A stretch of DNA of 64,000 nucleotides. Origin: Acetomicrobium flavidum (GTDB lineage: Bacteria > Synergistota > Synergistia > Synergistales > Acetomicrobiaceae). How positions within the stretch are numbered: position 1 is the stretch's first letter; every line of letters starts with the position of its first letter. The notes beneath the pieces were generated by a model, which had not been told where the DNA came from, did no database searches, and saw only the letters and a list, made by a program, of their open reading frames with translations. Positions 26,084 to 35,550 of the stretch are shown piece after piece. The position numbers were made by a program, and so were the translations under genes. The stretch covers positions 1,512,001 to 1,576,000 of the forward strand of contig NZ_FSQZ01000001.1 of assembly GCF_900129645.1 (NCBI RefSeq). The letters are read 5' to 3'.

Positions 26084-26785
26084 CTATAATTTCGTCAATA
26101 TCCCTAATATTAATACAGAAATTACAGCTCCAGTAGAAGTGAGACCTATGATGCCGAAACCGTATGCAAGCGGGTCGACATTTTCGAGCATTTTTGCCAA
26201 GCCTATTGCTATGGCCATATTGATTGGAATGTTGACAGGCCCGGTAGTAGCGCTGGCTGAATCCATGGCTATCGATATGAACTCATCGGGTGTAAAGAAA
26301 ATCAGTGTTAATATCAGCAAAAGCAAGGGTATTATGACCTTTGCATAGGATATGTTGTTTAAGATTTTATATATACCTATGCCCATCCCAATGCCGAAAC
26401 CTATAGCAACGGCATGAATTAGGGTTTTATGCGGGATAGCTCCAATTGATACCTCTTCGACCTCTAAAGCCAAAGTCTTTAATGCCGGCTCTACAAGGGT
26501 CCCGCAATATCCTATGGCAAATACCGCAGCTATGATCGACCATTTATGCTTTAGGACTACCAAATTGCCTCCTACCGAATCGGCCAGAGGATGGAGGCTC
26601 ATAAAAACGCCCTTTAGGAAGAAGTGTAGTCCAAAGACACACAGCAAGATTCCTATTACAAATTCCCTTGTGTTTCTTAGGGGCTTCTTAAGCACTATAA
26701 GCTGAAACAAGACAAGTATGATCGCTAATGGAAGTACGCTTCTGATTGTTTCAAATAGGTCATTTAAGCTTGCTAGTATTCTCAC
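26084..26785 (-). CDS. DUF1538 membrane protein
   Basis: A polytopic inner-membrane protein of 233 residues with about seven hydrophobic segments. It has features of DUF1538: ILLCVFGLHFFLKGVFMSLHP, then FAIGYCGTLVEPAL and the repeat-like ASATTGPVNIPINMA. Many family members are double-length; this one is a single unit. Function is unknown, but a transport role regulated by the adjacent PII-like protein is plausible. The start appears to be GTG at 26785, with GGAGGG about 12 bases upstream, a somewhat wide spacing. Confidence 0.8.
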   Translation of the reverse strand: MRILASLNDLFETIRSVLPLAIILVLFQLIVLKKPLRNTREFVIGILLCVFGLHFFLKGVFMSLHPLADSVGGNLVVLKHKWSIIAAVFAIGYCGTLVEPALKTLALEVEEVSIGAIPHKTLIHAVAIGFGIGMGIGIYKILNNISYAKVIIPLLLLILTLIFFTPDEFISIAMDSASATTGPVNIPINMAIAIGLAKMLENVDPLAYGFGIIGLTSTGAVISVLILGILTKL

Positions 26786-27190
26786 GATTCTATGACCCTC
26801 CTCTATAATATTTGTCTAGGAAAGGGGACTTTAAGTTGCAAGACGGCAAAATATATTTTATTTTTAGGTGTATCTTACAAAGCATGGTGTGCGCTTAAAA
26901 TGCAAGTTGATCCATTTACATCCTATCATTTAAAGCAAAATAAATAAAGGTAACCTGCACTATTGAAATGAAAAACACATATTTCCGTAGAATGGCTATA
27001 GGAGAAGGTTTAAGAAGCAAGCAAAGACGTGAAGAAGAATTAGCGAACTACACTAATTATTGGTTTTTGGGATAATTCGAGCTTGCAAATTCTTGGGATA
27101 TGTCGCTATACTATGATTGGCGTTGTAAGTTAAAGGTCGGGGGATTATATATTAAAATGTAGAGCCTAATTTACAGGGAGGTCGAATGGA
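26786..27190. other. Intergenic region between DUF1538 and spoVS
   Basis: AT-rich 405-base gap with divergent promoters expected. The one clear signal is TTGCAA (27083-27088) with TATACT (27107-27112) at 18-base spacing, a good promoter for spoVS. A 35-codon ORF at 26968-27075 has no SD and is not called. Nothing else is recognised. Confidence 0.5.
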
Positions 27191-27451
27191 ATGGAAGTTC
27201 TCAAGGTCTCCGCAAACTCTCAGCCAAAATCTGTTGCAGGAGCTATAGCTGCAGTCATGCGAGAGAAGGGTGCAGTGGAGGTGCAAGCGGTAGGTGCAGG
27301 GGCGGTTAACCAAGCTGTAAAGGCGATAGCGATTGCACGGGGCTATGTGGCACCCAATGGTATTGATTTGATCTGCATCCCTGCTTTCGCTAAGATCAGC
27401 ATTGACGGTGAAGAAAGGACGGCAATTAAGTTTCAACTAGAGTCAAGATAA
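27191..27451 (+). CDS. spoVS: Stage V sporulation protein S (SpoVS)
   Basis: An 86-residue Alba-like protein nearly identical in pattern to SpoVS: EVLKVSANSQPKSVAGAIAA, GAGAVNQAVKAIAIARGYVAP, then PAFAKISIDGEERTAIKF. In Bacillus it affects septation and spore coat assembly. It is also common in non-sporulating lineages, where its role is unknown. AGGGAGG precedes the ATG. It is monocistronic, with an upstream TTGCAA/TATACT promoter and a terminator downstream. Confidence 0.95.
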   Translation: MEVLKVSANSQPKSVAGAIAAVMREKGAVEVQAVGAGAVNQAVKAIAIARGYVAPNGIDLICIPAFAKISIDGEERTAIKFQLESR

Positions 27452-27504
27452 GGGATAATCTTTCGTAGACGTTCATAGGCAAATCCCCGACAGGCAAGAA
27501 CAGA

Positions 27505-27531
27505 AAGCGCGGCATTTGGAAGGCCGCGCTT
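27505..27531 (+). terminator. Terminator after spoVS
   Basis: AAGCGCGGC and GCCGCGCTT form a GC-rich 9-bp stem with a 9-base loop, ending in a TTTT run. Confidence 0.9.
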
Positions 27532-27633
27532 TTTACTATACAGATCTTTTGATATCATATTTTTTGCTGTCGTTATTTGTGAACTATCATTAATAAATAA
27601 TAAGATCGTAAAAACAGGAGGCAACGATACATC

Positions 27634-28902
27634 ATGGATATCATCAAGGCACCCAGAGGAGTGAGGGATGTTCTTCCCGATGAATCGTGGAAATGGGCTT
27701 ATGTCATGGATGCGGCAAGGAAAGTATCGAACGTTTTTGGATATAGCGAAGTGCATCTGCCTATTTTTGAGCATACGGAGCTTTTTGCCAGGGGGATAGG
27801 CGATTCTACGGACGTAGTTGAAAAAGAGATGTATACCTTTGAGGATCGATCCGGCAGAAGCTTAACCTTGCGACCTGAACTCACGGCCTCCATGGTCAGA
27901 TGCTACTTGGAGCACGGTATGTCGCAAAAGGTGCAGCCAGTTAAGATGTGGAGCGCAGGCCCCATGTTTCGCTATGAACGTCCGCAAAAGGGAAGGTATC
28001 GCCAATTTTGGCAGCTAGACGTCGAAGCGTTGGGTTCCGATGCTCCGGAAGTCGATCTGGAGATCATCTCCTTTGCCATCTACCTTTTTGACATGCTCGG
28101 TCTTTCGAATTTAGAGGTCGTAGTTAACTCGGTAGGTTGTCCGGAATGCAGGCCCACTTACAGACAGGCTCTCAAGGACTATGTTGGATCAAAGTTCGAG
28201 CTGCTTTGTCCGACCTGTCAAAATAGGTTCGATAGAAACCCGCTGAGAATATTGGATTGCAAGAATGAGGGATGCAGGGAAATCATGAAGGAAGCTCCAG
28301 GCATGACGGATTATCTTTGTGACGAGTGTAAAGAGCACTTTCATAGGGTCAAGGAGGGCATGTCGCTGCTAGGCATCCACTATAAAGAGGACAAAAACCT
28401 CGTTCGTGGATTAGATTACTATACAAAGACCGCATTCGAGGTCCTTTCCGGTGAATTGGGGGCACAGAATGCCGTTTGTGGAGGCGGAAGGTACGATAAT
28501 CTGGCCGAAGCAATCGGAGGTCCTCACGTCCCCGGCGTCGGCTTTGCTGCCGGTATCGAGCGTATCGTTTTGACGATGGAGGGGCAGGGATGCGATTTTG
28601 GCCCCAAGCCCGCCATCGACGTGTTTGTGGTAACTGCAGATGATTCTGCCAAGCGGGCAGCATTGAAGTTGCTTTACGAAATACGGCAAAACCGTATCAG
28701 CGTTGATATGGATTATTCCGGCAAGTCGTTAGGATCCCAGCTTAAGATGGCATCAAATAAGGAAGCGAGGCTGGCCTGCATCTTGGGGGGCACCGAATTG
28801 CAAAAGGGCGTAGTGACCGTGAAGGATTTAGCCAGTGGTTCGCAAGAGGAGGTTTCCCGAGATTCTTTGGTAGATTACATTAGACATAGTATTGCACATT
28901 AG
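27634..28902 (+). CDS. hisS: Histidyl-tRNA synthetase
   Basis: Class II aminoacyl-tRNA synthetase, 422 residues. Motif 2 FRYERPQKGRYRQFWQ, the histidine-binding loop LVRGLDYYTKTAFE, GGGRYDNL and motif 3 (GVGFAAGIERI) are all intact. The C-terminal anticodon domain follows. An insertion contains two Cys pairs (CPTC and CDEC, with other Cys), which suggests a zinc-binding knuckle. The ATG follows GGAGGCAAC. aspS follows within 20 bases, the common hisS-aspS pair. Confidence 0.97.
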   Translation: MDIIKAPRGVRDVLPDESWKWAYVMDAARKVSNVFGYSEVHLPIFEHTELFARGIGDSTDVVEKEMYTFEDRSGRSLTLRPELTASMVRCYLEHGMSQKVQPVKMWSAGPMFRYERPQKGRYRQFWQLDVEALGSDAPEVDLEIISFAIYLFDMLGLSNLEVVVNSVGCPECRPTYRQALKDYVGSKFELLCPTCQNRFDRNPLRILDCKNEGCREIMKEAPGMTDYLCDECKEHFHRVKEGMSLLGIHYKEDKNLVRGLDYYTKTAFEVLSGELGAQNAVCGGGRYDNLAEAIGGPHVPGVGFAAGIERIVLTMEGQGCDFGPKPAIDVFVVTADDSAKRAALKLLYEIRQNRISVDMDYSGKSLGSQLKMASNKEARLACILGGTELQKGVVTVKDLASGSQEEVSRDSLVDYIRHSIAH

Positions 28903-28919
28903 ATTTGGAGGCGAAGGAA

Positions 28920-30737
28920 TTGTTTGACGCAGTATTTGACAAAAATTGGAAGAGGACGGTTTATTGTGGCAATATAAATCAAAGCTATGCGGATAAACCC
29001 GTCACGATTAACGGATGGGTACGAAAGCGAAGGGACTTAGGCGGGATAATATTCCTCGAAATTTGGGATCACACCGGCATGGTTCAGGTCGTGATCAATC
29101 CGGAGAATAACGCTTCCGTACATGAGAGGGCAAAGCAACTTAGGAGCGAATACGTGGTATCAATAAAGGGCACGATCAAAAGAAGACCTGTTGGGACAGA
29201 AAATCCCTCGCTTGCGACGGGAAATTTTGAATTAATTGCCGAAGACCTCTTAGTGCTTTCACCGGCTGTTTTGCCTCCCTTCGATCCCAACGATGCTGGC
29301 ATGATCGATGAGAATATAAGGCTTAAATACAGATATTTGGACTTAAGGCGAGAGGCCATGCAAAGGAATTTGCGCCTTAGAAGCAAGGCTGCACAGTACA
29401 CCAGATCGTTTTTTACCGGCGAGGGCTTCATTGAAGTAGAAACGCCAATGCTGACAAAATCGACGCCTGAGGGTGCGAGGGACTACTTGGTTCCAAGCAG
29501 GGTAAACCCCGGCAAATTTTATGCCCTTCCTCAGTCGCCACAGATCTTTAAACAGATCCTCATGATCTCCGGAGTGGATAGGTACTTTCAGATAGCCAGA
29601 TGTTTTCGCGATGAGGATTTAAGGGCTGACAGGCAACCTGAGTTTACCCAGATCGATGTGGAGATGAGCTTTTTAACGGAGGAAGATATTTTTGAGTTGG
29701 TCGAGGATTATATGAAAGGGTTGTTCAAGGAGACGATTGGGCTGGATATTCAAACACCCTTTCCCAGGCTCAGTTATGCGGAAGCCATGGAACGATTCGG
29801 TTCCGATAAGCCGGATTTGAGAATACCCTTTGAGCTTATGGATTTAAAAGAGGTCTTTTCTGGCAAGGGCATCAAAGCCTTCGAAGTAGGAGATAGCGGA
29901 GCAATTAAGGGATTTGTCCTACCTGGCGGGGCTAACCTGTCGCGACAAGAGGTCGGCAACATCGAGGCGAAGGCAAAAGAGCTTGGAGCTAAGGGGTTGG
30001 CTTGTTTCCAAAGGGGAGAAGATCTAAAGGGTCCTTTAGTCAAATTTTTGGACGAAGCGGGTAAGGAGCTTTTGATAGAGCGCTCAAAGCTATCGCAGGG
30101 CGAAGCTCTTTTCGTCATGGCGGATACAGATAAGCGCAAGGTATGTGAGGTCATGGGTCAACTTCGCCTGGAGCTTGCAAAAAAATATGACCTGATCGAA
30201 AGAGATAAGTGGGCTTTCCTATGGGTTGTAGATTTTCCTTTGTTCGAATGGAGCGATACGGAGAACCGTTACGTTTCTGTCCATCATCCCTTTACCGCTC
30301 CTAAAAACGAAGATCTCCATCTTCTTGAAAGCGAGCCGTGGAAGGCCAGATCGCGCGCTTATGATATAGTATTAAATGGAAATGAAGTTGGGGGAGGTTC
30401 GATAAGGATCCACGATCCCAGGGTTCAGGAAAGCGTGTTTAAGGTCCTGGGTTTAAACGAAGAGGAAGCTTTGAATCGCTTTGGGTTCTTGTTAACTGCC
30501 CTTTCTTATGGAACACCTCCTCATGGAGGAATAGCTCTTGGGTTCGATAGGCTTGTGATGTTACTAGCCGGGGCGAAGTCCATTCGCGATGTAATTGCTT
30601 TTCCTAAGACACAAAAGGCCCAATGCCTTCTTTCGGGCGCTCCTTCTTATGTCGATGAAAAGCAGCTGGATGAGCTGCACATCAAGGTTACGGCAACGGA
30701 AGAAGAGGATGAGGATGATGGCCTTCAAACATCTTAA
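28920..30737 (+). CDS. aspS: Aspartyl-tRNA synthetase (bacterial type)
   Basis: Class II synthetase of 605 residues. An N-terminal OB fold binds the anticodon (INGWVRKRRDLGGIIFLEIWD). Motif 2 is FRDEDLRADRQPEFTQID, the bacterial GAD insertion covers about residues 285-415, and motif 3 is GIALGFDRLVMLL. I start at the TTG at 28920, eight bases after GGAGG. A few residues upstream from TTG 28905 are possible. Whether it is the discriminating or non-discriminating form cannot be judged by eye. It overlaps the next small gene by about 23 bases. Confidence 0.96.
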   Translation: MFDAVFDKNWKRTVYCGNINQSYADKPVTINGWVRKRRDLGGIIFLEIWDHTGMVQVVINPENNASVHERAKQLRSEYVVSIKGTIKRRPVGTENPSLATGNFELIAEDLLVLSPAVLPPFDPNDAGMIDENIRLKYRYLDLRREAMQRNLRLRSKAAQYTRSFFTGEGFIEVETPMLTKSTPEGARDYLVPSRVNPGKFYALPQSPQIFKQILMISGVDRYFQIARCFRDEDLRADRQPEFTQIDVEMSFLTEEDIFELVEDYMKGLFKETIGLDIQTPFPRLSYAEAMERFGSDKPDLRIPFELMDLKEVFSGKGIKAFEVGDSGAIKGFVLPGGANLSRQEVGNIEAKAKELGAKGLACFQRGEDLKGPLVKFLDEAGKELLIERSKLSQGEALFVMADTDKRKVCEVMGQLRLELAKKYDLIERDKWAFLWVVDFPLFEWSDTENRYVSVHHPFTAPKNEDLHLLESEPWKARSRAYDIVLNGNEVGGGSIRIHDPRVQESVFKVLGLNEEEALNRFGFLLTALSYGTPPHGGIALGFDRLVMLLAGAKSIRDVIAFPKTQKAQCLLSGAPSYVDEKQLDELHIKVTATEEEDEDDGLQTS

Positions 30738-31002
30738 AGGTCGTGGCCTTACTATTGATGGTACATATGAAAGCTGGCTTTACGATCTAGAGGGAGACGC
30801 CGTCATGAACGGGTATTTGTTCGTCGATGGATGGGAGGAGGCCAAATTTATGAGGGCATGGTATGAAAGAAATCGGGGTAATCCAGTATTTGTAAGGGTT
30901 CTTAATTGCAATCTAAAGATACGCCTTGTTGGAATAGAATACGATGAGTCGGGACATTACAGCTCATCGCGGGTAAAGGTGATAGCGGAATGCGTTGTTT
31001 AA
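30715..31002 (+). CDS. Hypothetical protein, ~95 residues
   Basis: Unrecognised. It overlaps the 3' end of aspS in another frame and the start of the next gene, so it is probably translated by coupling. The likely start is one of three closely spaced ATG codons (30709, 30715, 30718) near GAGGATGAGG. The sequence is compact and mixed alpha/beta (LTIDGTYESWLYDLEGDA, FVRVLNCNLKIRLVGIEYDE). Its ORF continues far upstream inside aspS only by chance. A role linked to aspS or to the glycosyltransferase that follows cannot be assigned. Confidence 0.55.
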   Translation: MMAFKHLKGRGLTIDGTYESWLYDLEGDAVMNGYLFVDGWEEAKFMRAWYERNRGNPVFVRVLNCNLKIRLVGIEYDESGHYSSSRVKVIAECVV

Positions 31003-31886
31003 TCGTAAAGACGGGGGAAACGGAGTTATTGCGGGATTCAAAGATCGAGGGCATCTCCGATGGGGAGGTATTTAGGAGCGGGGTGCTGCTTTCGCGCCTA
31101 CTGCAGCGACATGATGTATATTGGTATGGGGCTCCCAAGAAACTTCAAGCCCTCTTTCCTCCACAACACAACTTGCACTTCGTAGATTCCTTCGAAGACA
31201 TCGGGGAGCCAGATGTTGTATTTTATCTGGAAAGGACAGATATACCCCTTCCAGATAAGTGGAAATCAAAAGTGCGGGGCTTTTATTTGGATGGAGACCA
31301 TTGGCGCACCAATCCACGGGTACCAGAACTGGAAGATATCATTTACTCCACGGGGAGAAAAGTCCGCCTTTCCCATGCTCATTGGCTTTACAAGCTTTGC
31401 GGCATGACGTGGAGTGGGGAACCTTACTGGTCTTACCTGCGCATAGGTGTGGGCGAGAGGCGCAAGGTTCCGCTTATAGGGTTAAATCCAAGGGTGGGGC
31501 TCAAGTGGTCCCAAAAGGCATGGCCTATGGAACGATGGTGGAGCTTAGCCAAAAAACTTCAAAATCAAGGTTATGAAGTAACGTGGCAACCGGGTGGCAC
31601 CATGCAAAGTTATGTCGATTGGATTTACGATTTGGATTTACTGATAAGCGTGGATACTCTAGGCCTTCATATAGCACTGGGGGGGAGAGTCCCGGTAATC
31701 GGGCTCTTTGGTCCGACATACCCTACGGAAATACCTAGGTGGGGAGTGGGCCTTTGGCTGTGGGAACGTTCCGGTAAAATGGCTCACTCCGTAGATAGGG
31801 TGTTTAATGTCGCGAGAAACTACCTGGGGGCTATCAGGGGCGGTTATATAAAGGGGCAATATGATATATCACTATCAAACAAGTAA
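30990..31886 (+). CDS. Glycosyltransferase family 9 (heptosyltransferase-like)
   Basis: A 298-residue GT-B type enzyme resembling ADP-heptose:LPS heptosyltransferases in the C-terminal half: PLIGLNPRVGLKWSQKAWPM, then DLLISVDTLGLHIALGGRVP and VIGLFGPTYPTE, which contain the family's sugar-nucleotide-binding segments. The N-terminal half is divergent. It probably acts on lipopolysaccharide or another surface glycan, which supports a diderm cell. It overlaps the preceding small gene and is the end of the hisS-aspS run. Confidence 0.75.
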   Translation: MRCLIVKTGETELLRDSKIEGISDGEVFRSGVLLSRLLQRHDVYWYGAPKKLQALFPPQHNLHFVDSFEDIGEPDVVFYLERTDIPLPDKWKSKVRGFYLDGDHWRTNPRVPELEDIIYSTGRKVRLSHAHWLYKLCGMTWSGEPYWSYLRIGVGERRKVPLIGLNPRVGLKWSQKAWPMERWWSLAKKLQNQGYEVTWQPGGTMQSYVDWIYDLDLLISVDTLGLHIALGGRVPVIGLFGPTYPTEIPRWGVGLWLWERSGKMAHSVDRVFNVARNYLGAIRGGYIKGQYDISLSNK

Positions 31887-31990
31887 TATGCCCATTTAGC
31901 GTGAATAGATCAACTTGATGCATGGTCATTTTATATATTTTAGTATAATAGTAGGTAGGAAATTTCTTTATCGAAGAGGAGGTGTTTAAA

Positions 31991-32674
31991 GTGGCCAGAG
32001 TGACATATTTAGGACATGCTGCTTTTTATATAGAAGGAGAGGGCATTAAGGCTTTAATTGATCCTTTTCTGTCCGGTAATCCATCCAGTGCGTGGAAGCC
32101 GGCAAGCATCACGGATTTAAATTACATATTCGTAACCCATGGTCATGATGATCATATAGGCGATACCGTTCAAATTGCGAAAAATACCGGTGCAACCGTT
32201 ATAGCAAACGCCGAAATATCGACCTATTTAGCCTCGAAGGGACTGAAGTGTCACAGCATGCACATAGGAGGCAGGTTTGCCTTTCCATTTGGACGTGTCA
32301 AGCTTACTCCGGCATGGCATGGCTCCGGAATAGCCGAAGGCGATAAGATGCTTTACGGGGGGACTCCCTGCGGATTTCTGATAGAGGTGGAGGGGAAAAA
32401 GTTGTACCATGCGGGCGATACAGGTCTTACCATGGAGATGAAGCTTCTTGAGCATGAAAAAGTAGACCTTGCCATGTTGCCCATAGGCGGAAACTACGTG
32501 ATGGACATAGACGATGCCGTCAGAGCCGTCGAGTTCATTAAACCTAGAAAGGTAATCCCGATGCACTACGGGACTTTTCCGGTGATAAAGGCAGATCCGC
32601 AGGAGTTTAAGGCGAAAGTTGGATCTTTGGCCGAGGTTATAATCTTAGAGCCGGGCCAAAGCTACGAAATTTAG
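31991..32674 (+). CDS. UPF0173 metal-dependent hydrolase (metallo-beta-lactamase fold)
   Basis: A 227-residue MBL-fold hydrolase. The metal motif is [10 protein letters not shown], with further ligands in AWHGSG, HAGDTGL and the late MHYGTFP. The length and motifs fit the YtkL/UPF0173 family, of unproven substrate. The GTG at 31991 follows GAGGAGGTG by six bases; a GTG at 31982 is too close to the SD. A TATAAT-like box at 31944 may be its promoter. A terminator follows. Confidence 0.88.
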   Translation: MARVTYLGHAAFYIEGEGIKALIDPFLSGNPSSAWKPASITDLNYIFVTHGHDDHIGDTVQIAKNTGATVIANAEISTYLASKGLKCHSMHIGGRFAFPFGRVKLTPAWHGSGIAEGDKMLYGGTPCGFLIEVEGKKLYHAGDTGLTMEMKLLEHEKVDLAMLPIGGNYVMDIDDAVRAVEFIKPRKVIPMHYGTFPVIKADPQEFKAKVGSLAEVIILEPGQSYEI

Positions 32675-32721
32675 CCATTCGTAAACGCAAAATACGTAAG
32701 CTTATCCGTTTATTCTTTTGA

Positions 32722-32767
32722 GGTAAACCCCTCTCGATGGTTTTACGACAATCGGGAGGGGTTTACC
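32722..32767. terminator. Terminator between the UPF0173 gene and the radical SAM gene
   Basis: GGTAAACCCCTCTCGAT (32722-32738) pairs with ATCGGGAGGGGTTTACC (32751-32767) with one wobble, making a 17-bp stem between converging genes. Confidence 0.8.
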
Positions 32768-32790
32768 TTGGTTGGCTTAGCAACATATGA

Positions 32791-34119
32791 TCAATTCAAT
32801 GATCCAAGCGATAGTTTGGACATTTTTGCTTCAAAATTAAGGGCCTTTCTAAAGCTAAGGTTGAGCGTTAAAATCGGTACAAAATAGAGTAAATATCTAT
32901 GAAGTTCATACTTCATTCCAAAAACTCTCTTTAAGATCGAGCCGTGAGAATAAAATTGTCTCCATGCCCATCCATTGCCCTTCTCAAGCTCCTCTGCCGT
33001 CATCTGGGCGGGCCTGAAAACAGCATTTCCAAAGTCATATTTGGACCAGTCCTTGTCGATGATGCGGTTTTCGAGGGACAGCTTCTCGTATAGTTTGGTT
33101 CCGGGCAAGGGCGTCAGGACGCTGAATTGAGCTAAGTCCAGCTTGGAATCAAGTGCGAAATCCAGTGTCCTTTTAAAGACGTCCCTGTCGTCGCTGTCGA
33201 AGCCAAAGATAAAGGCTCCCATGACCATTATTCCGTGATCATGTAATATCTTTAACCCTTCCTTAAATTTTTTAATTTTGTTCTGAGGTTTGCCTATCTC
33301 CTTCATGCTTGCTTCCGAAATGCTCTCAAGGCCGATGAAAAGCCCCACGCAACCGCTTTTTTGTGCGAGCCCCAGCAATTCTTTATCCTCGACGATGTTA
33401 AAGGAACTTTGCCCAACCCACTTTTTGCCGTAGGGGATGAGGGCCTTGAACAGCTCCTTGCTATGCTTGGGATCACCGATGATGTTGTCGTCCATGAATG
33501 CGATCAATTTTCCCTTCATGTGGCTTATCTCCCGAACAACATCTCCTACGGGTCTGTGGCGGTAGGTATTGCCAAAGAAGTTCGAAACAGAACAAAAGGA
33601 GCATCCAAAGGGACAACCTCTGCTGATCTGGATTGTGTTTTCGAGGTAGTAGGCTCCTTTTTTGTACAGATCCCTTCGTGGTTCAGGTAAATTTTCCAGG
33701 CTTGGAAGATGTTCGTTAGAATAAAATTGCTTTAGGTCACCCTTTTCAAAATCATCGATGAGCCTCTGCCAGGCACCCTCGGCCTCTCCAATGACTACCG
33801 CATCGCAGTGTTTTATCGCTTCCTGAGGAAGCGCGGAAGGATGCGGGCCTCCCAATATGACTTTGGCTCCTCGGGCTCTGAATTCGTCGGCGATTTTGTA
33901 TGCCCTTGGGGCCACGGAGGTCATAACTGTTATGCCGACCAGATCGTAGGGGTCATCATAGTTTATGGGTTCGACATGTTCATCGACTAATGCGACCTCT
34001 ATGCCTGGTTTAATTAAAGCGGCTATGGTGCTTAAGGTTAAGGGAGGGAGTTTCAACGCGCTTTTTAACCGCTTGGCGTAGTAATCGTCCTTGCCTGGAG
34101 ATATCAAAGCTACTTTCAT
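32791..34119 (-). CDS. B12-binding-domain radical SAM protein
   Basis: A 442-residue enzyme. Residues ~1-135 resemble a B12-binding Rossmann domain (VALISPGKDDYY, VILGGPHPSALPQEA) and residues ~160-380 a radical SAM core with CPFGCSFC, the CX3CX2C cluster ligand set. IGLESISEASMKEIGK and the C-terminal DUF4070-like segment are as in family members annotated hopanoid C-2 methylase, Mg-protoporphyrin cyclase or BchE-like. The substrate cannot be named. I start at the ATG at 34119 (AAAGGTGG upstream on the minus strand). It is monocistronic between a terminator and the murR-type gene. Confidence 0.8.
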   Translation of the reverse strand: MKVALISPGKDDYYAKRLKSALKLPPLTLSTIAALIKPGIEVALVDEHVEPINYDDPYDLVGITVMTSVAPRAYKIADEFRARGAKVILGGPHPSALPQEAIKHCDAVVIGEAEGAWQRLIDDFEKGDLKQFYSNEHLPSLENLPEPRRDLYKKGAYYLENTIQISRGCPFGCSFCSVSNFFGNTYRHRPVGDVVREISHMKGKLIAFMDDNIIGDPKHSKELFKALIPYGKKWVGQSSFNIVEDKELLGLAQKSGCVGLFIGLESISEASMKEIGKPQNKIKKFKEGLKILHDHGIMVMGAFIFGFDSDDRDVFKRTLDFALDSKLDLAQFSVLTPLPGTKLYEKLSLENRIIDKDWSKYDFGNAVFRPAQMTAEELEKGNGWAWRQFYSHGSILKRVFGMKYELHRYLLYFVPILTLNLSFRKALNFEAKMSKLSLGSLN

Positions 34120-34407
34120 ATTAGAATACCACCTTTGCATCAAAAAATTCATATAAAACCTGAAGGCGTATTAACCGAGTCCTCTAAGAATGTTTGCAAT
34201 TTAGCGTAGAAATCTAGCTGCTGTTTGGCTAACCGAAACAACCGTATGTATTTGCCTTCCCGGTAAAACTACCAAAGGTTTCAGTCCTTTGAAGTGTTGT
34301 TATTATGTGTTTCCTATTACAACTCTTATTATAACTCTTAATATTTCATATATGCTGTAATTTTGTGCTTTTGATTGCCCTCAAATTTATAACTGCTGGT
34401 GAGTATT

Positions 34408-35274
34408 TCAATATCTTAAACCAAAGACAGGGTGAAATATCCTTTCATCGTGTAAAAACTGCACCTGGTCCTCGAGGGCATGTTGAGCAGCCTCCCCGAG
34501 CTCTACAGAGAGTATGGAGGTTAAGATGTGCGCCAAAAACAACGGCCCTATGATGCTGCTACCGAATGTAGGGCTTAGAGCACTGACGTAAAACTGAAGC
34601 GTCGCCATGGGGCAAACCGGAGCGGCAGCAGTATCGGTTATGGTAACTATGCTGGCCTTTTGTGCTGCGCACTTTGCGATTGCCTCCGTTACCTCCACCA
34701 CGTAACTTGGAAGTTCACATACGATTACTACGTCTCCTTCTTTGATGCAACGAACCTGTTCAACAATCGCAAGGGATCCCCTTTTGATCAGGTGTCCGGG
34801 TAGGCCCATGACCCTTAAACGCATGTAAAAGGTCTCCGCAACGAGAGAAGATATGCCCCACCCCATGCAATAAATGTTATTTGCCTTTTTGACCAGGTCG
34901 ATGAAGGCGTTAATCTTTTCTTTGCTGATCATTCTCCAGGTGTTATCCAAGTTTGCATGTTCCGTGTCAAATATATTTGGAGCCAGTCCTTCGCCGCTTT
35001 CTTTTGCTTTGACCAGCATCGTGACAGGGTTGATCTGCTCCAGTATGGCCTTTTGGAAGGCCGATTTCAGCTCTGCATACCCTTGAAAACCAAGGATCCT
35101 GGCCACTCGTACCAATTGAGCCTTTGATACCTGAAGCTCTTGGGCTACCTGTCCGATCGAGTTGAATGCCACTTCTCGCATGTTCGACAGTAAATATTCC
35201 GCCACCCTTCTGGCCTTTTTTGGCAAAGTTGGTATCTTATCCCGCAAAAGGGATTCAAGCTCTTCTCGAGTCAT
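34408..35274 (-). CDS. MurR/RpiR-family transcriptional regulator
   Basis: A 288-residue regulator. An N-terminal HTH_6 domain spans residues ~1-80 (LPKKARRVAEYLLSNMREVAF, then VAQELQVSKAQLVRVARILG) and a SIS sugar-phosphate-binding domain residues ~110-250 (IYCMGWGISSLVAETFYMRL, EGDVVIVCE). It is divergent from the gltS-like gene, with about 276 bases between, so it most likely controls that transporter. The start is the ATG at 35274 with AAGGTGG upstream. An inverted repeat, CAATGAT/ATCATTG (35359-35389), lies in the intergenic region as a candidate operator. Confidence 0.88.
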   Translation of the reverse strand: MTREELESLLRDKIPTLPKKARRVAEYLLSNMREVAFNSIGQVAQELQVSKAQLVRVARILGFQGYAELKSAFQKAILEQINPVTMLVKAKESGEGLAPNIFDTEHANLDNTWRMISKEKINAFIDLVKKANNIYCMGWGISSLVAETFYMRLRVMGLPGHLIKRGSLAIVEQVRCIKEGDVVIVCELPSYVVEVTEAIAKCAAQKASIVTITDTAAAPVCPMATLQFYVSALSPTFGSSIIGPLFLAHILTSILSVELGEAAQHALEDQVQFLHDERIFHPVFGLRY

Positions 35275-35550
35275 TTTGCGCACCACCTTCAAACTGACAA
35301 ATAAGATATTTTTGTTCAAAATTAACAAAGTGAGTTTATAGGTTAACTGTACGATTGTCAATGATGCGATCGCGTTATGTTGATCATTGCGCCTCAGGGT
35401 TTCCTTCCTGTAATATAGTTGGGCTAGCGGTATTTTGGCTTTCGCAAACAATAAAGAACCTTTAGGGGGTGCTACAGAAAGAATATTACATATTAGTTCG
35501 ATGCTTTCATGAAGCTGTCCAGAGGAAAGAGAATAAGGGAGGCTACAAAA

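Noticed and set aside
26968-27075. 35-codon ORF in the gap before spoVS
   Set aside because: No SD, no family character and no neighbour support.
30595-30714. Longer start of the hypothetical gene inside aspS
   Set aside because: It would overlap 140 bases of aspS with no SD; the ATG cluster near 30715 is preceded by a GAGG-type SD.
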